DNA of 64,000 bases, taken from assembly GCF_003590095.1 (NCBI RefSeq), contig NC_039482.1, positions 5,039,657 through 5,103,656 of the forward strand, written 5' to 3'. The notes beneath the pieces were generated by a model. The model searched no databases and was not told the origin of the DNA. It worked only from the letters and a program-made list of their open reading frames with translations. This DNA is from Trichoplusia ni (taxonomy: Eukaryota > Arthropoda > Insecta > Lepidoptera > Noctuidae). The first letter of the stretch is position 1. Every line of letters begins with the position of its first letter. Shown here one piece after another: positions 47,906 through 58,728 of this stretch. A program made the position numbers and the translations under genes.

Positions 47906-49343
47906 TATAAATACATCACCCAAACTTCTCACAAGTTCACCCCACCAGCCAGAAGTACAGAATCCAATAACGAATTTATTCGGCTCAGATGTCATTCTAT
48001 CAACGTTCGTGTATCTATCAATCTCCCAACCTGATCTATGTGGACGATCGACAATTTATTACAAGTTTTTTGTAGAAAAAGGTCATTTCGAAACGTTTTT
48101 TAAAACGGGTTTCGTTTTCGGACGTTTCCGATTGGAATGTTATATTGATGTCTAGTTATTCAGGTCAGTATTGTGTAATAATTGTGACCGGGCTTGGAAT
48201 GTGGATAACGTTTTGTGAATCTGTGAAGTTTCAATTATTTTAAAGAATTTGTCAGACAATCAATTGGATCTTTGTAAGTCAATTTTGAGGCCCTTCCTTA
48301 TAAGCTTGCAGGCTGAAATTTTTATAAACTAATTTTTTAAACTGCTGGACCGATTTCGATAAAATTTGAATGGAGTGACATTTAAAAACGGAGGTTTTTA
48401 GATATTTTTAATCGATTATTTTATTGAACTCAACAACATAGAGAGCAATTTTCTGCTTTTTTAAGCTGCAATTTTAAGATTTGATATCGGCAGTCCAGTC
48501 TATTCTAACAGATATCTGTGTCGGTCTTACAGATGAACAACAAACATTGAAATAGCTCCAAACCCAAATGTTCGCTCTATCCATTATAATGACCATTCAT
48601 ATAGCATAGGAGAGTCAATATTTAAAAAAACGCGATTTAAACTTCTTTTCCTCTTTCTTATTACTAACTAAAAGATTTAAATGCCAACTCGAATATCCAT
48701 TAACTGGAAATTCGTCGAAGACCGAAATACCTTGAAACTGCAGTTCGAAATAAGTCAGTACTTACCGCATTGACAGCGCCCTCTATTGCCTTTCAGAGCA
48801 CTCACTCTGACAGTGGAGTGCTTAGCTAACGTATTGCTGTACACTCCAAGCTTTGCACTCTCTCTTATATGGCTAAATTTGAAATAGAAAAATGTGGTGT
48901 AGAGTCGCTACGCGGTGGAAAAGAATTGAGCTGTTTAACACAATTTATCTAAACTTTAATGTACAATTAATACCTTGCAGTCAACCTTTGGGTCAATGGA
49001 GAAAACAGCTGAGCAGCTAACACAGATCTCACTGTTTTTTCGTTGAAATAGACAAATAGCTTGGCTCTTATTTTACATGTTTTTGATGAGATTCCTACTA
49101 TCTTAAAGCATCTTGCCACCACAATAATTAGGTATGCATTGTATTAACCGTGAGTGTTCAACCCCGTACTGAATTTCCAATATTGTGTTAAAAAAAGCTT
49201 AAAATAATACGAGTAGTGCTAATTTAATCCAATTTCCATTTATTAATCGGCCATTATAAATAGCATAATTAGGCCCCTGTTAAGAGTACATTATTGAAAT
49301 ACCTTTACTGTATCGCATTCAATTTGAAGGTCCAATATTAACG

Positions 49344-49566
49344 ACTAGCTTTTCGCCCGCGGCTTCGCCCGCGTCGAGGTTGGTTATGTCACGTTTCCAA
49401 GAGAACTCTTCAAAAGTCCAGGATAAAAACTATTCTATGTTCTTTCTCAAGGTCAACTCTATCTCTGTACCAAATTTCATTAAATCAAATCAGTGATTTA
49501 GACGTGAAAGCGTGACAGACAGACAGACAGACAGAGTTACTTTCACATTTATAATATTAGTAAGGA
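49344..49566 (-). repeat. LINE 3' tail, family A
   Basis: Starts ACTAGCTTTTCGCCCGCGGC; has GTTTCCAAGAGAACTCTTCA and TATGTTCTTTCTCAAGGTCA; ends with a (GACA)n microsatellite and TTTATAATATTAGTAAGGA. Reverse of 12290-12508. Confidence 0.75.
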
Positions 49567-49739
49567 TGTAGTAAGGATATTGCTTGCTTTCCGTTTGAGC
49601 AATATTGTTTGTTTTGTAGAGTAAATTGATTAAGCAGATCATGTAGTTATTAGTAAAGAGTGTGATGGTTTTCAAAATTTCATATTCAAATGTTTAAAAC
49701 GGAGCGATAATACTAAGGATTCGCTGTCTGTTCGTTTGT

Positions 49740-49865
49740 CGTTCAACATCATCCTAGCCTTTCTCAATTTCGTTGGGGTTGGCTTCCATTCTAACCGGAT
49801 TCAGCTAAGTACCAGTGTTTTACTAGGAGCGACTGTCCGTCATCGGGTTGTATCTTATGAAAAGT
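49740..49865 (+). repeat. Dispersed repeat with GTTGGGGTTGGCTTCCA core
   Basis: CATCATCCTAGCCTTTCTCA, GTTGGGGTTGGCTTCCATTC and TAGGAGCGACTGTC match, reversed, the sequence at 56865-56945. The family D reversed block follows directly. Confidence 0.55.
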
Positions 49866-50979
49866 GGCAGCTAGACCGTTAAAATTTCCCCAGATGTTAT
49901 TTCTGTTGCCGTTATAGCAGCAAATACTAAAATAAAGTTGATGTTGTTAAGGTCATCTATTACGGTGGTAAAAAATGAATTTAATTGTCACTCTATATAT
50001 TTTATTCTATTTTATTTGTCACTGTTTCATAATTTAGAAAAGAATAGTTAATTAAATTAAACTTAAGACCATATTATCAATCAAAGGGATACCTAAGTCA
50101 AAGCATTTTTCAACAAAAAGAGAATTTTGCAGTGAAATAGCTCACAAAGTGATACCTTCTGCAAAATGCCTGGATGAAGCTGAAACTCACTTAATTACTC
50201 TGCAAGATTGCAGCCTTGCACAATAAAATGCAGTATTAAAATCCTGCAAAACGGATTCCGGGACAAAGAGATTATTTGAATTTATTGCTTCGTTGAGAGC
50301 CCATTCGAATTTCATACATTTTCGTATTTTCGTTTGGTTCAACGAATTGCTTCGGCAATAACAAATAAGTGTACGTTCAATTGTTTATTTTTTTCCATCA
50401 GTTCCGTATTTGCTTTTGTTTTTGTATGTGGAGTTGAATGGTTTACTAATTATAAGTTTAAAATAACATATATTGGCCTCGTGGGTTTAACGCGGTGACC
50501 TTTGCCAGTACGCTACGCATTAAAGTGCCTTTTCTGCAAAAGAGGAACCTGACCGTCATATTGCTATAATATATATTGCATTTAATAGCTGTACCGATTA
50601 TCTCATTTTTATATTTAGCCCACTGTGTCCCACTGCTGGACAAAAACTTAATCTTAATCCTTTAACGATTCTCTATCCTGGGCTATGCGGAACCAACTCA
50701 CACCACTAGCGTTCAGATCATGGATTATCTCACAGAATAAAAATCAAATTATTATCATTACAGCTCGGAATAAGCCAAACTCGTGTATAATTAACCGTTT
50801 TTTACGGCTCTATAATAAATTCTGTGATTGGGAAAAGAAGTACTTAATAAAAAAATAAATATGCTAACAATAGGGATCTTGTCTTTTTCTGTCCCCCTTT
50901 TCTCTTCAAATCACCTCGTCTTCACAAGTCAAAAGTCTCCTAAACCTAATTGATAGACTTGTCTGCTTGTCGGCTTTTC

Positions 50980-51115
50980 ATGCATTTATAAAGCCGTGTT
51001 CCACGAGTAAGTGCAGTCTGTAAACTGGTGAGGATGGCTAACTTCCGAGAGGCTGCGGCTTGCGGTCGCCTCCAATCTCCTCGATATATCGCTCAGGGTT
51101 AAAGTTAGTCGTCGC
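50980..51115 (+). promoter_or_regulatory. Possible cryptic promoter in the long intron
   Basis: TATAAAG at 50987-50993 lies 28 bases before the A of GCAGTC (51013-51018, Inr-like), followed by CTG then GTGAGG (donor-like) and a GC-richer patch with a 22-codon ATG ORF. Each element is weak alone; the spacing is what makes it worth listing. Confidence 0.25.
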
Positions 51116-52929
51116 TGAATGTTTTTAGATATGTATATGTTGATATAGTGATTTTTGTCAGTTCGAATTTGTGTTTTTTTACTACTCTCTCATTAAGGTA
51201 TTTTATATTTGTGTTGGGGGAGTATTACACTAGTAATATTAATTCGTATGCACAATGCAAATAGACTCAAATCAATGTATATATTTTATCTGGCAATTTT
51301 CTGACTAGTCTGGGTTTTGAGCAAAAATAATTAAGCAAACAAATTATGTATAAAAAAAATCGTCAGGTTATAAGTTTAATTTTATTTAAAAGTCTGTGTA
51401 TGCATTTGTCGGTGTCATGGCTTACCCGCTAAACAGGTTATGAAAAAAAGGGGTTTTCCAGTAAAGAGCCTTATTTTCAACCAAAATCCACATAAAAGCG
51501 AAGCCACAAGTTAATTAACATAATTTTCAAAATTCTAACCTCATTCATCAAAAATTTCCAGTCACCAAGTACCATCATAAACTCGCGGACGTCACGTCGG
51601 GAAGTGAATAGACACCGATTACTTTGATGTGCCTGATTCCCCATACAAATGTAACGACGGGCCTCAAAGGACGAATTACGAGCCCTTCGCCCTTCAGTTT
51701 ACGATAGACACAAAACGTACAGAATATGGATAGACGCTTTGATATGTTGCTCGGTTATTTCAATGGAAAGTTCTTTTTCTTTGAGATTGTAGATTTTTTT
51801 GGTGGTGTATGTGTATGGATTTTTAATTGGAATCCTTTTTTGAGACGCCTGTAAAAGGTTTGATATCATTAATTTTGTATTCAATGGGCCGGTCTTGTAT
51901 GCAGCGTTAATGCTAACAAGGATTTATACTTTCTTTGAGCCTGGTTTTTAACAGTCGTAAAAACCATTTTTTTTTCTAAAGGAATCTCATATTTAAAAAG
52001 CTACTTTGATCCCTAGTCTCAAAACTAAGTTGCTCTATTGATATCTGAGAACCTTCTGTTTCTGATTTATTGACTTTTGCTATGAAAAAATAGAATATTT
52101 CAGAAAGTGATCCTTCTGAATTTTCATGCTCTTTGATTTGACATTCAGCTGAAAACTGTCTGGTGATAAAACAGCGTAATAAATGTATTGTATGGGCTGA
52201 CGACGTCACGACTACAGCCTCCTTTATTCGTGAGTTATAAAAGTTTGTCGACATGATAATGTTGACAGATGCCTCGGTTATAAAACTGTTGCTCTCATTT
52301 TTTATTTAGTGTAGTTGGCATGTTGTAAGTTGGTATTTTTCCATAAAAATTATCAAGTTATGTTATAAAAGTAACAATAAATAAATCTCTTGTGCTCTTA
52401 ATCAAATAAAAGTTAAAGTGGTATGTCTTAACAGCACTTTATTTATTTTTCGACAAATGCAAATGGTACTAATAAGCTACCAATTCGAAATATTATCATT
52501 TAATAAAAAGTGCCAAAAATAAAATGTCCAAGATATTTCAATATTTTATCTCATTTTCTTTATAGCCGTTTTTCTACCTCTTTCTATTCTATATCTAACT
52601 TAGCCATCAGAACACCGACCAATTTCGTATTTTACCAAATTAATGAGGTACTTGACAATTCGATTAAGCTTTCAGTCAGTAATGACTATCAGAATTATGT
52701 TGATGCAGCTAAACATGTTACGCCTGAGTGATATTGCTAGTTGTGGCCTACTCGCAATATCGTGATTAATATTGATAGCATTTATAGCTCCTTAATTAAT
52801 AGTATTGGATAAACTTCTGTAGAAAACTCTGAACAAAACAGAAATTTTCATGAAACCGATGGTGTATAAAAAATATAGCTTATAGTTTAACGTGTATACG
52901 GACATTTACGCAGGCTACCACAGTTATCA

Positions 52930-53030
52930 TCACAGGCCCTTATTCGTCTACAGCTGGACATAGGTCTCCCCAATTGCACGCCATCATCATCTATCTTTGT
53001 TTGCTCATATCCAACTCCGGGGGCAATAGT
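52930..53030 (-). pseudogene. Decayed LINE ORF2 3' end
   Basis: The minus strand reads TTGGGGAGACCTATGTCCAG then CTGTAGACGAATAAGGGCCTG, a degraded form of the GEAYVQQW-type C-terminal coding end of Lepidoptera LINEs. Confidence 0.4.
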
Positions 53031-53195
53031 AAAGTAAGTTGTTAGGAAGACCTGTGTCATATCAATTTTAGTACAACTTTAGATCTACACATAAAAGTAT
53101 ATTAACACAAATTCTGCACCAAATATAAAGTCAATTATGGTCTAAAATGCCATTGTGTTTATCACATCTCAACAGCCGAGGGTAATTGTTGGCGA

Positions 53196-53254
53196 GCGGC
53201 AGTGGGTGTATCGCCCACGCCGCGTTCCATATCGTTCCGTATCGGTAATACGGA
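53196..53254. other. Two adjacent hairpins in a GC-rich patch
   Basis: Hairpin 1: GCGGC-A-GTGGG (53196-53206) pairs with CCCAC-GCCGC (53214-53223), ten base pairs with one bulge and a 7-base loop. Hairpin 2: TCCGTAT (53236-53242) pairs with ATACGGA (53248-53254) around a 5-base loop. They are separated by 12 bases. No known RNA family is recognised. Confidence 0.5.
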
Positions 53255-53684
53255 GTAACGTGAATTAATGCCTATTAAAGCTATATGTCGTGGTCACCTT
53301 GCGGTTCTGTTGATGTGCAGAAGCAACTTTATGGAAGGTGTAGGGTTCGAACCTTACATGGATAAGTAATGATAAGGTTTTTCATATTCGGCAATTAAAT
53401 TCAAATAATACAGAGATTTTTTTTAACATTTGTCAGGATTAGCAATTGCGACCATTCTTTTTGTCAATGAAGCTATCCATATCGCTAATCATGAGCTAGA
53501 ATTTGTACATTGTACCGTCACATTGAGTGTCAGGACTTTACGCGTTAGTAATTTTTAGGTGTTTCTAACTACTACTTTTCTTGAACGAGTCCATCCTTCC
53601 TAAGGATCTTGGGCAGCATGGTTTAATCTAGATACCTACTAAATGAACAGGAAAGGAAAAAAATATGAAAAAAATGAACGATTC

Positions 53685-53790
53685 AAGTCCCATGCACAGA
53701 GTCGCCCAGATTCAGAACAAGCATTTGTGGATCACAGAAATGCATGACTAACGCGAGGATTGAATCCACGCCCAGTTGCTTGTTGGTGTC
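53685..53790 (-). repeat. tRNA-derived SINE, family H, decayed
   Basis: CAGAACAAGCATTTGTGGAT and GAGGATTGAATCCACGCCC are the body and altered B box of the family seen at 18090-18255. Confidence 0.5.
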
Positions 53791-54499
53791 CTATTAATGT
53801 AGTTATTCCATTGTTTTTAAGTGCCAAACAGGATCCTTGACATATACCCGAGATCAATAAAATTGATGTCGATTCAATTACCGATGCTTGTGTACTCTCA
53901 CGTAAATGTCACACAATATTACCATTTGTTAACTCAACTGTTTAGATGTATTGACTTGTAACTCATGCTTCAATGATCAAAGTTATCGCTGAATTTGTTG
54001 ATAAGTTCAATGATATGGATAGATATTTGCTTGTAAGAGGTTTTGGTTTTACGTTGCTATCGGCAATTTTGCTTGAATTAGACAAGAAATAAAACCTCTT
54101 TAATTTTAGTTCAGTTAGAAATGAGTAGGATTATAAGGACCCCTCTGTTAATAAGTTTCTCAAGGATTGTTCATTTAAAGAACAAGAATAATTCTTCTAA
54201 TTAAACGCTATTCTAGGCAAACAATTATGACTACTACAGATTATTACTAGCTGATCGAAGTCTATATGAGAGTTTAAATTTTGATTTCGGAATGAACTAT
54301 CTAGAAGAAATCTTTTCTGCAGGAAACAAAACTCTTAAACGACATTTATCAAGAATCGATATTAAAATAACATCATTACTAAATCACATTGTTAAAAATG
54401 CAACATCAAATAACACCTCCAAGCTTAGCTACCTTACAAATACAGTCTTTTAAATACCCATGTACTATGAGCACAGATTTAATCATTGCCCCGTAGTAC

Positions 54500-54600
54500 T
54501 TACAGCTGTTAGTGAGAGCATAATGTATTTATAACGAACCAAGCGCAGCTCCCTGGGGAACTCCGTTTAAACGCTTAGTTTGTGGCTGTTCTGAAGTAGG
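54500..54600 (-). pseudogene. Relic of a reverse transcriptase (GVPQGAALG motif)
   Basis: On the minus strand the frame QTKRLNGVPQGAALGSL can be read at about 54585-54535, ending in a stop. GVPQGxxLG is the conserved fingers/palm motif of non-LTR reverse transcriptases. The flanks are too decayed to name the clade. It is unrelated in detail to the LINE at 58527, whose equivalent is GIPQGSILGPLLF. Confidence 0.6.
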
Positions 54601-56864
54601 TTTTAGTTAATTATTCTTATGTGGTGTGATTGTAACTGGAATGTTTTTACAGTTTTAGTAGTATTGAAAGAGTTTTCTGATTTAATTTTGAAACTAGCAA
54701 GTAATTATGTATGGTTCTAACAACCGACTTCAAATATAAAACTACAAATCCAATCTCGTTGGAGACTTTATGGGACAGATATTTCACGTTAAATGATCGA
54801 ATCACGAAAAGAATCGATAAAATCGGTTCATTTTGATTTTACTATTAAAATGTTGTATTCTTTGTAAACGTAGATACATGAATACTTAGTAATTAAATAA
54901 ATAAGTATGTACCTTTAGACCACATCTCGTAAGTTGAAAATGTGATATTTCTTTTTCATTGGAAATCTTTTTTTTGATAAACATATTATTCTGTATTTTT
55001 AATCGTAATGCAATAAAACAAAATTTAAATACTCAATTTAATCTCAATTAAATTAAAAATCCGATTCATTAGCGTGAAACAACTAAAATCTGCCTTTACA
55101 AAATCTGTGCATACATATACCACATGATTTCCCACCGTCCGAATTTGCGTCTTCCCTGATTTTCCGTAGCGCTAAAATCCGAGTGCAAATCCGTGCAAAG
55201 CGGCTTTTGCCACAGGATCACATTCGCTGTCGAACCGGAACTTTTTGTGGTCGTGTTAGCTTTGGGAAAGCTTTAACCGGGTCACGTGCATTGAAATTGA
55301 GAGCTTTGTATGTACCTGGGATAGAATTCCTGGAATTAGATGACTGTCCATCCAAAAAATAGTTGAAAATTTCGCTGTGCTCTTGTGACTAGAGATACTT
55401 GGACTCTTATGGCCTTAATCTTCAGTTTATCTTTTCTCCAACTCAACTCTATCTGATCATCTCAACGCTAACTGAAATTAAAGATTGGGTACTATGATGA
55501 AGATGTTCGCTTATATAGGATTTTGATAAAATCAACTCCCATGGACATAAAATAAAGGATGATGGATCATTGGGTAGGTACTGATAGTTTGAACCTATCA
55601 AACCCAATGGACCGAAGTACCAAGAAATTTTTAACCCCTAACTTTTACACATGCTAAACACATTTAAAGATACAGCTGTAAAAACTGTACATAATTAATG
55701 AATCAACGCAAGCACAGCCGCGAGCAGCAGCTAGTATACAAATATACTACTATAGCAAGTTAATTTTTGTTAATTAGTCTTATAACTAACACGGATGACC
55801 ACGCAATCGCGTAGCAATGATTTGCTAATGCTATTTGTATTGACATAAAAGAGCTTTTAATGTTGAAATGTCAACACATGTTGCCTTTGACTTTATGTAA
55901 CCAACTATGTACTAAAACGACTATAAGTAGATAACTGTATTTTAATTGACGTATGTTTTAGTATTAATAATTAAAATAAGTAATAATATTTTAGATATTA
56001 TCAGTTCATTAAAAAATAAATCTTACAACACTAAAAAAGGCATATGAGAAGCGAAATAGATGTGTTAAAAGTTGTTGGCAATTTATTCTTATGTGAAACA
56101 CATAAGAATCAATTTTGTTTAACGTCCCACTTGTAGGTACTTTTCAGATGTAGGATTTGTTGCTTTCTTGTACAAACGTGGCAGAGTGGAACGGCTAAAA
56201 TGTCTGCACTTATTGCTACCACGCGTAGGATAAACATTTGTGAGATCCAAAATATTTGTGAAACCAAAACACAAGATTTCAAGTACGATTCTTGTTAAAA
56301 TGAGACATCGTTCCACGCTGCCTAGTTCCCTGTACTGCGGCATCTCTTTTTCCGGCGGTAGGCCTCCAGTGCAACGGTGCTACTAATCTCATTAACGACT
56401 GGAACGTGAGCAGGATAGGTTGTGTCATGTGTACGTTATCAGAGTATTAGCTTAACACTCGACTGACGTTTATTGAATCAAGTTCGAGTTAATCGAATAG
56501 AAACGTTAGCACCAAAGTTGTTTTTTTTCTAACTTAGTTTAATTGTTGAGAAAATTTGTACGTGATGGGTGGTGTTGAGATTAATAGATTGCTTTTGAAT
56601 ATGTGGACCATTAAAAATTAAATGCTGCATTTGAACGATCACAGGTGACGCTACGCATGGTCCGGTCAATCCGTGGCCAGGTGACCATTTATGATATAAC
56701 CAGATCTTCCGTGTATCGGAAGGCAAGTCTAATTTTAGATCCCGGCTGCTATTTATACATCTTTGACGGTCGTTCTGGGTAGTATGAATCTAGGAAGTCT
56801 GACAACTAGTCTTTCTAAAGAGTATCGTATTGCGTGTGGGTTGAGTATGTCAGATAGGCAGTCG

Positions 56865-56945
56865 CTCCTTTTAGAACACTTAGATGCATTAGATTAGACT
56901 GGAAGCCAACCTCAACGTAGTAGGCCGAAGGCTAGGATGATGATT
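56865..56945 (-). repeat. Dispersed repeat with GTTGAGGTTGGCTTCCAG core
   Basis: Reverse of 49740-49865: GGCAGTCGCTCC, AGACTGGAAGCCAACCTCAA and GAAGGCTAGGATGATGAT. Confidence 0.55.
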
Positions 56946-57424
56946 TGGACAACTAAATCAGAAAGTTATAAGATATTGTAAATCAAAATTGTTAGAGTAC
57001 AAGAATAAAAAAATTGTAAATGAAAGTTAAGTAGAAATACATATTTATTTAATTATTGTGAGACAGAATTTCGTAATTATTATGATCCAAATGTAGTTAC
57101 GTCATTGTGACATAAATGTCACATTTTGACATTTAATCTCATTCAATAGTTATTTGGATATGACCTTTGCAAAATATAGGCCAATAATTATATTAAAGTG
57201 TTGAAATTTCGACGAATAATTTTTTTTTAGTAATTCTTGCTTACAAATTGAAAAAGAGAAAACTTTTATTTGTTTCTATTTTCCATATTTTCCACAAATC
57301 TACTTGTCACCCAACATGGCCGCTTGAGCTTGTCTTTATTTTAAGTTTGTTATTATCTGTTATAGCGTCGATAGAAATGTATCATCTATGAAATTGACTA
57401 GTCGACTGACGGTTGAAGATTGAC

Positions 57425-57590
57425 TGACGGTTCATGACACACAACCTTTTTTTTTTGTTTGGCGTGGGTATCCTCTTGGACACCCGCCCCCTCGGGGGAG
57501 ACATAACACACAACCTAGGGACAGCTGTTCCTCAAAAGTGGAATTTCGTTTTTACCCTTTGTGTATAGAACTTTAATAATAATAATAATT
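57425..57590 (+). repeat. Dispersed repeat, family D, split by a small insertion
   Basis: ACGGTTCATGACACACAACC and, after the insert, TCGTTTTTACCCTTTGTG belong to family D. The interruption at 57448-57505 is described separately. Confidence 0.55.
57448..57505 (-). mobile_element. 58-nt retroposed insert with 11-bp target-site duplication
   Basis: ACACACAACCT occurs at 57437-57447 and again at 57506-57516. Between them, read on the minus strand, is a GC-rich piece (TCTCCCCCGAGGGGGCGGGT, then GTCCAAGAGG) ending in an A run. Poly-A plus target-site duplication is the signature of a severely 5'-truncated LINE or SINE insertion. Confidence 0.7.
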
Positions 57591-58728
57591 AAAAAAATAT
57601 ATATTAGGCAAATCCTCTCAAAAGCTTACCCTGCAATTTAAAAAAAATCCTTTTACTTATTCACCGTATAACGAACTTAAAAACTACTACCATAGTAGCA
57701 ATAATCTTAGCGTAAGCCTGAAAAACAAGACATGAAAAGAGGGCTAAAGTCTTACTGAAGTTTTCTTCAATTTGTGCCCCGCTCATAACTTCATCGTAAT
57801 TTCCTTTGGGAACAAGCAAACTTTAAGTACTAGAAGTTTTTGTTTATGGACTAGGTGTGATCGTTTATGATCCTTGATTTAATTCTTTTGTGAGTCGAGT
57901 CTGAAATTATTTGTACAAGAGGTAACGTTTAGTGTTATGGTCTGTAGACAAAATACATTTTTCGGAGGCTAATTTTATTGAATCATAAAACGTATGACCA
58001 TATTTATACATGAACTATTCTAGCAAAAGACATAATTAAAGAAAAATCTACCGAACCTGGAAGTTTAGATTACACCTATAAGTTTTTAAAAGGTAACAAT
58101 CAACAATTTTGTGAAGCTGTTTCGACAATATTTTCGTTATAAAGTAGAGCTTAATATAACGTCAAGTACCACTACCACACGATGTTTGAAATGTCTGCAA
58201 TTTTATGAAATGAAATAAACTTCGAGAGGATACCGAATTGAAATGCAACACAGCCACCGCAGAGCATTTCCAATCTCATCATGTTACCCTGCGAGATATT
58301 CGATATTAAAACGATATTTTTCAAGTTAATCCAAGTTTTATTTGCTACAAACTAATAACAGCAATATCTAGGATGGTTTTCTGTGTAATGTTGATTACGG
58401 TCTAATTGGAATTTGCTACATAAAATCTCCAACGGAAAATTAAATTACAAATTCCTACATTATTATTATGAGTCACTGTACCTATGACAGATTTTACATT
58501 ATAATTGGCGATAAAGATAAGGAATGTTTTTTTTTTTTTTTTGGGAAAAAAACGATATTACATTACATATAATACTTATCAGTAAGTTATATAAAACAAA
58601 ATCAATGTAATAACCACAACATTTTCCACATATAAACTAAGAGGTATGCTATGATTAGGACTCATTAGTTAACTAATTTTTATTCGCTTTCAAGAAAGCA
58701 TTTTTAGCAAGAGACTAACAAATTTAGT

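Larger units (their letters stand above)
30001..58526. other. Gene-free region, probable long intron (second part)
   Basis: No exon is supported. Listed separately are the LINE tails, nested insertions, LINE ORF scraps and hairpins. ORFs up to 117 codons (36275-36628) have no family features and lie in sequence that does not otherwise look coding. Short microsatellites occur, such as (GACA)n near 49516-49533. Confidence 0.5.

Noticed and set aside
49516..49533. (GACA)n run as a possible regulatory repeat
   Set aside because: It is a short microsatellite inside a LINE tail where such expansions are usual.
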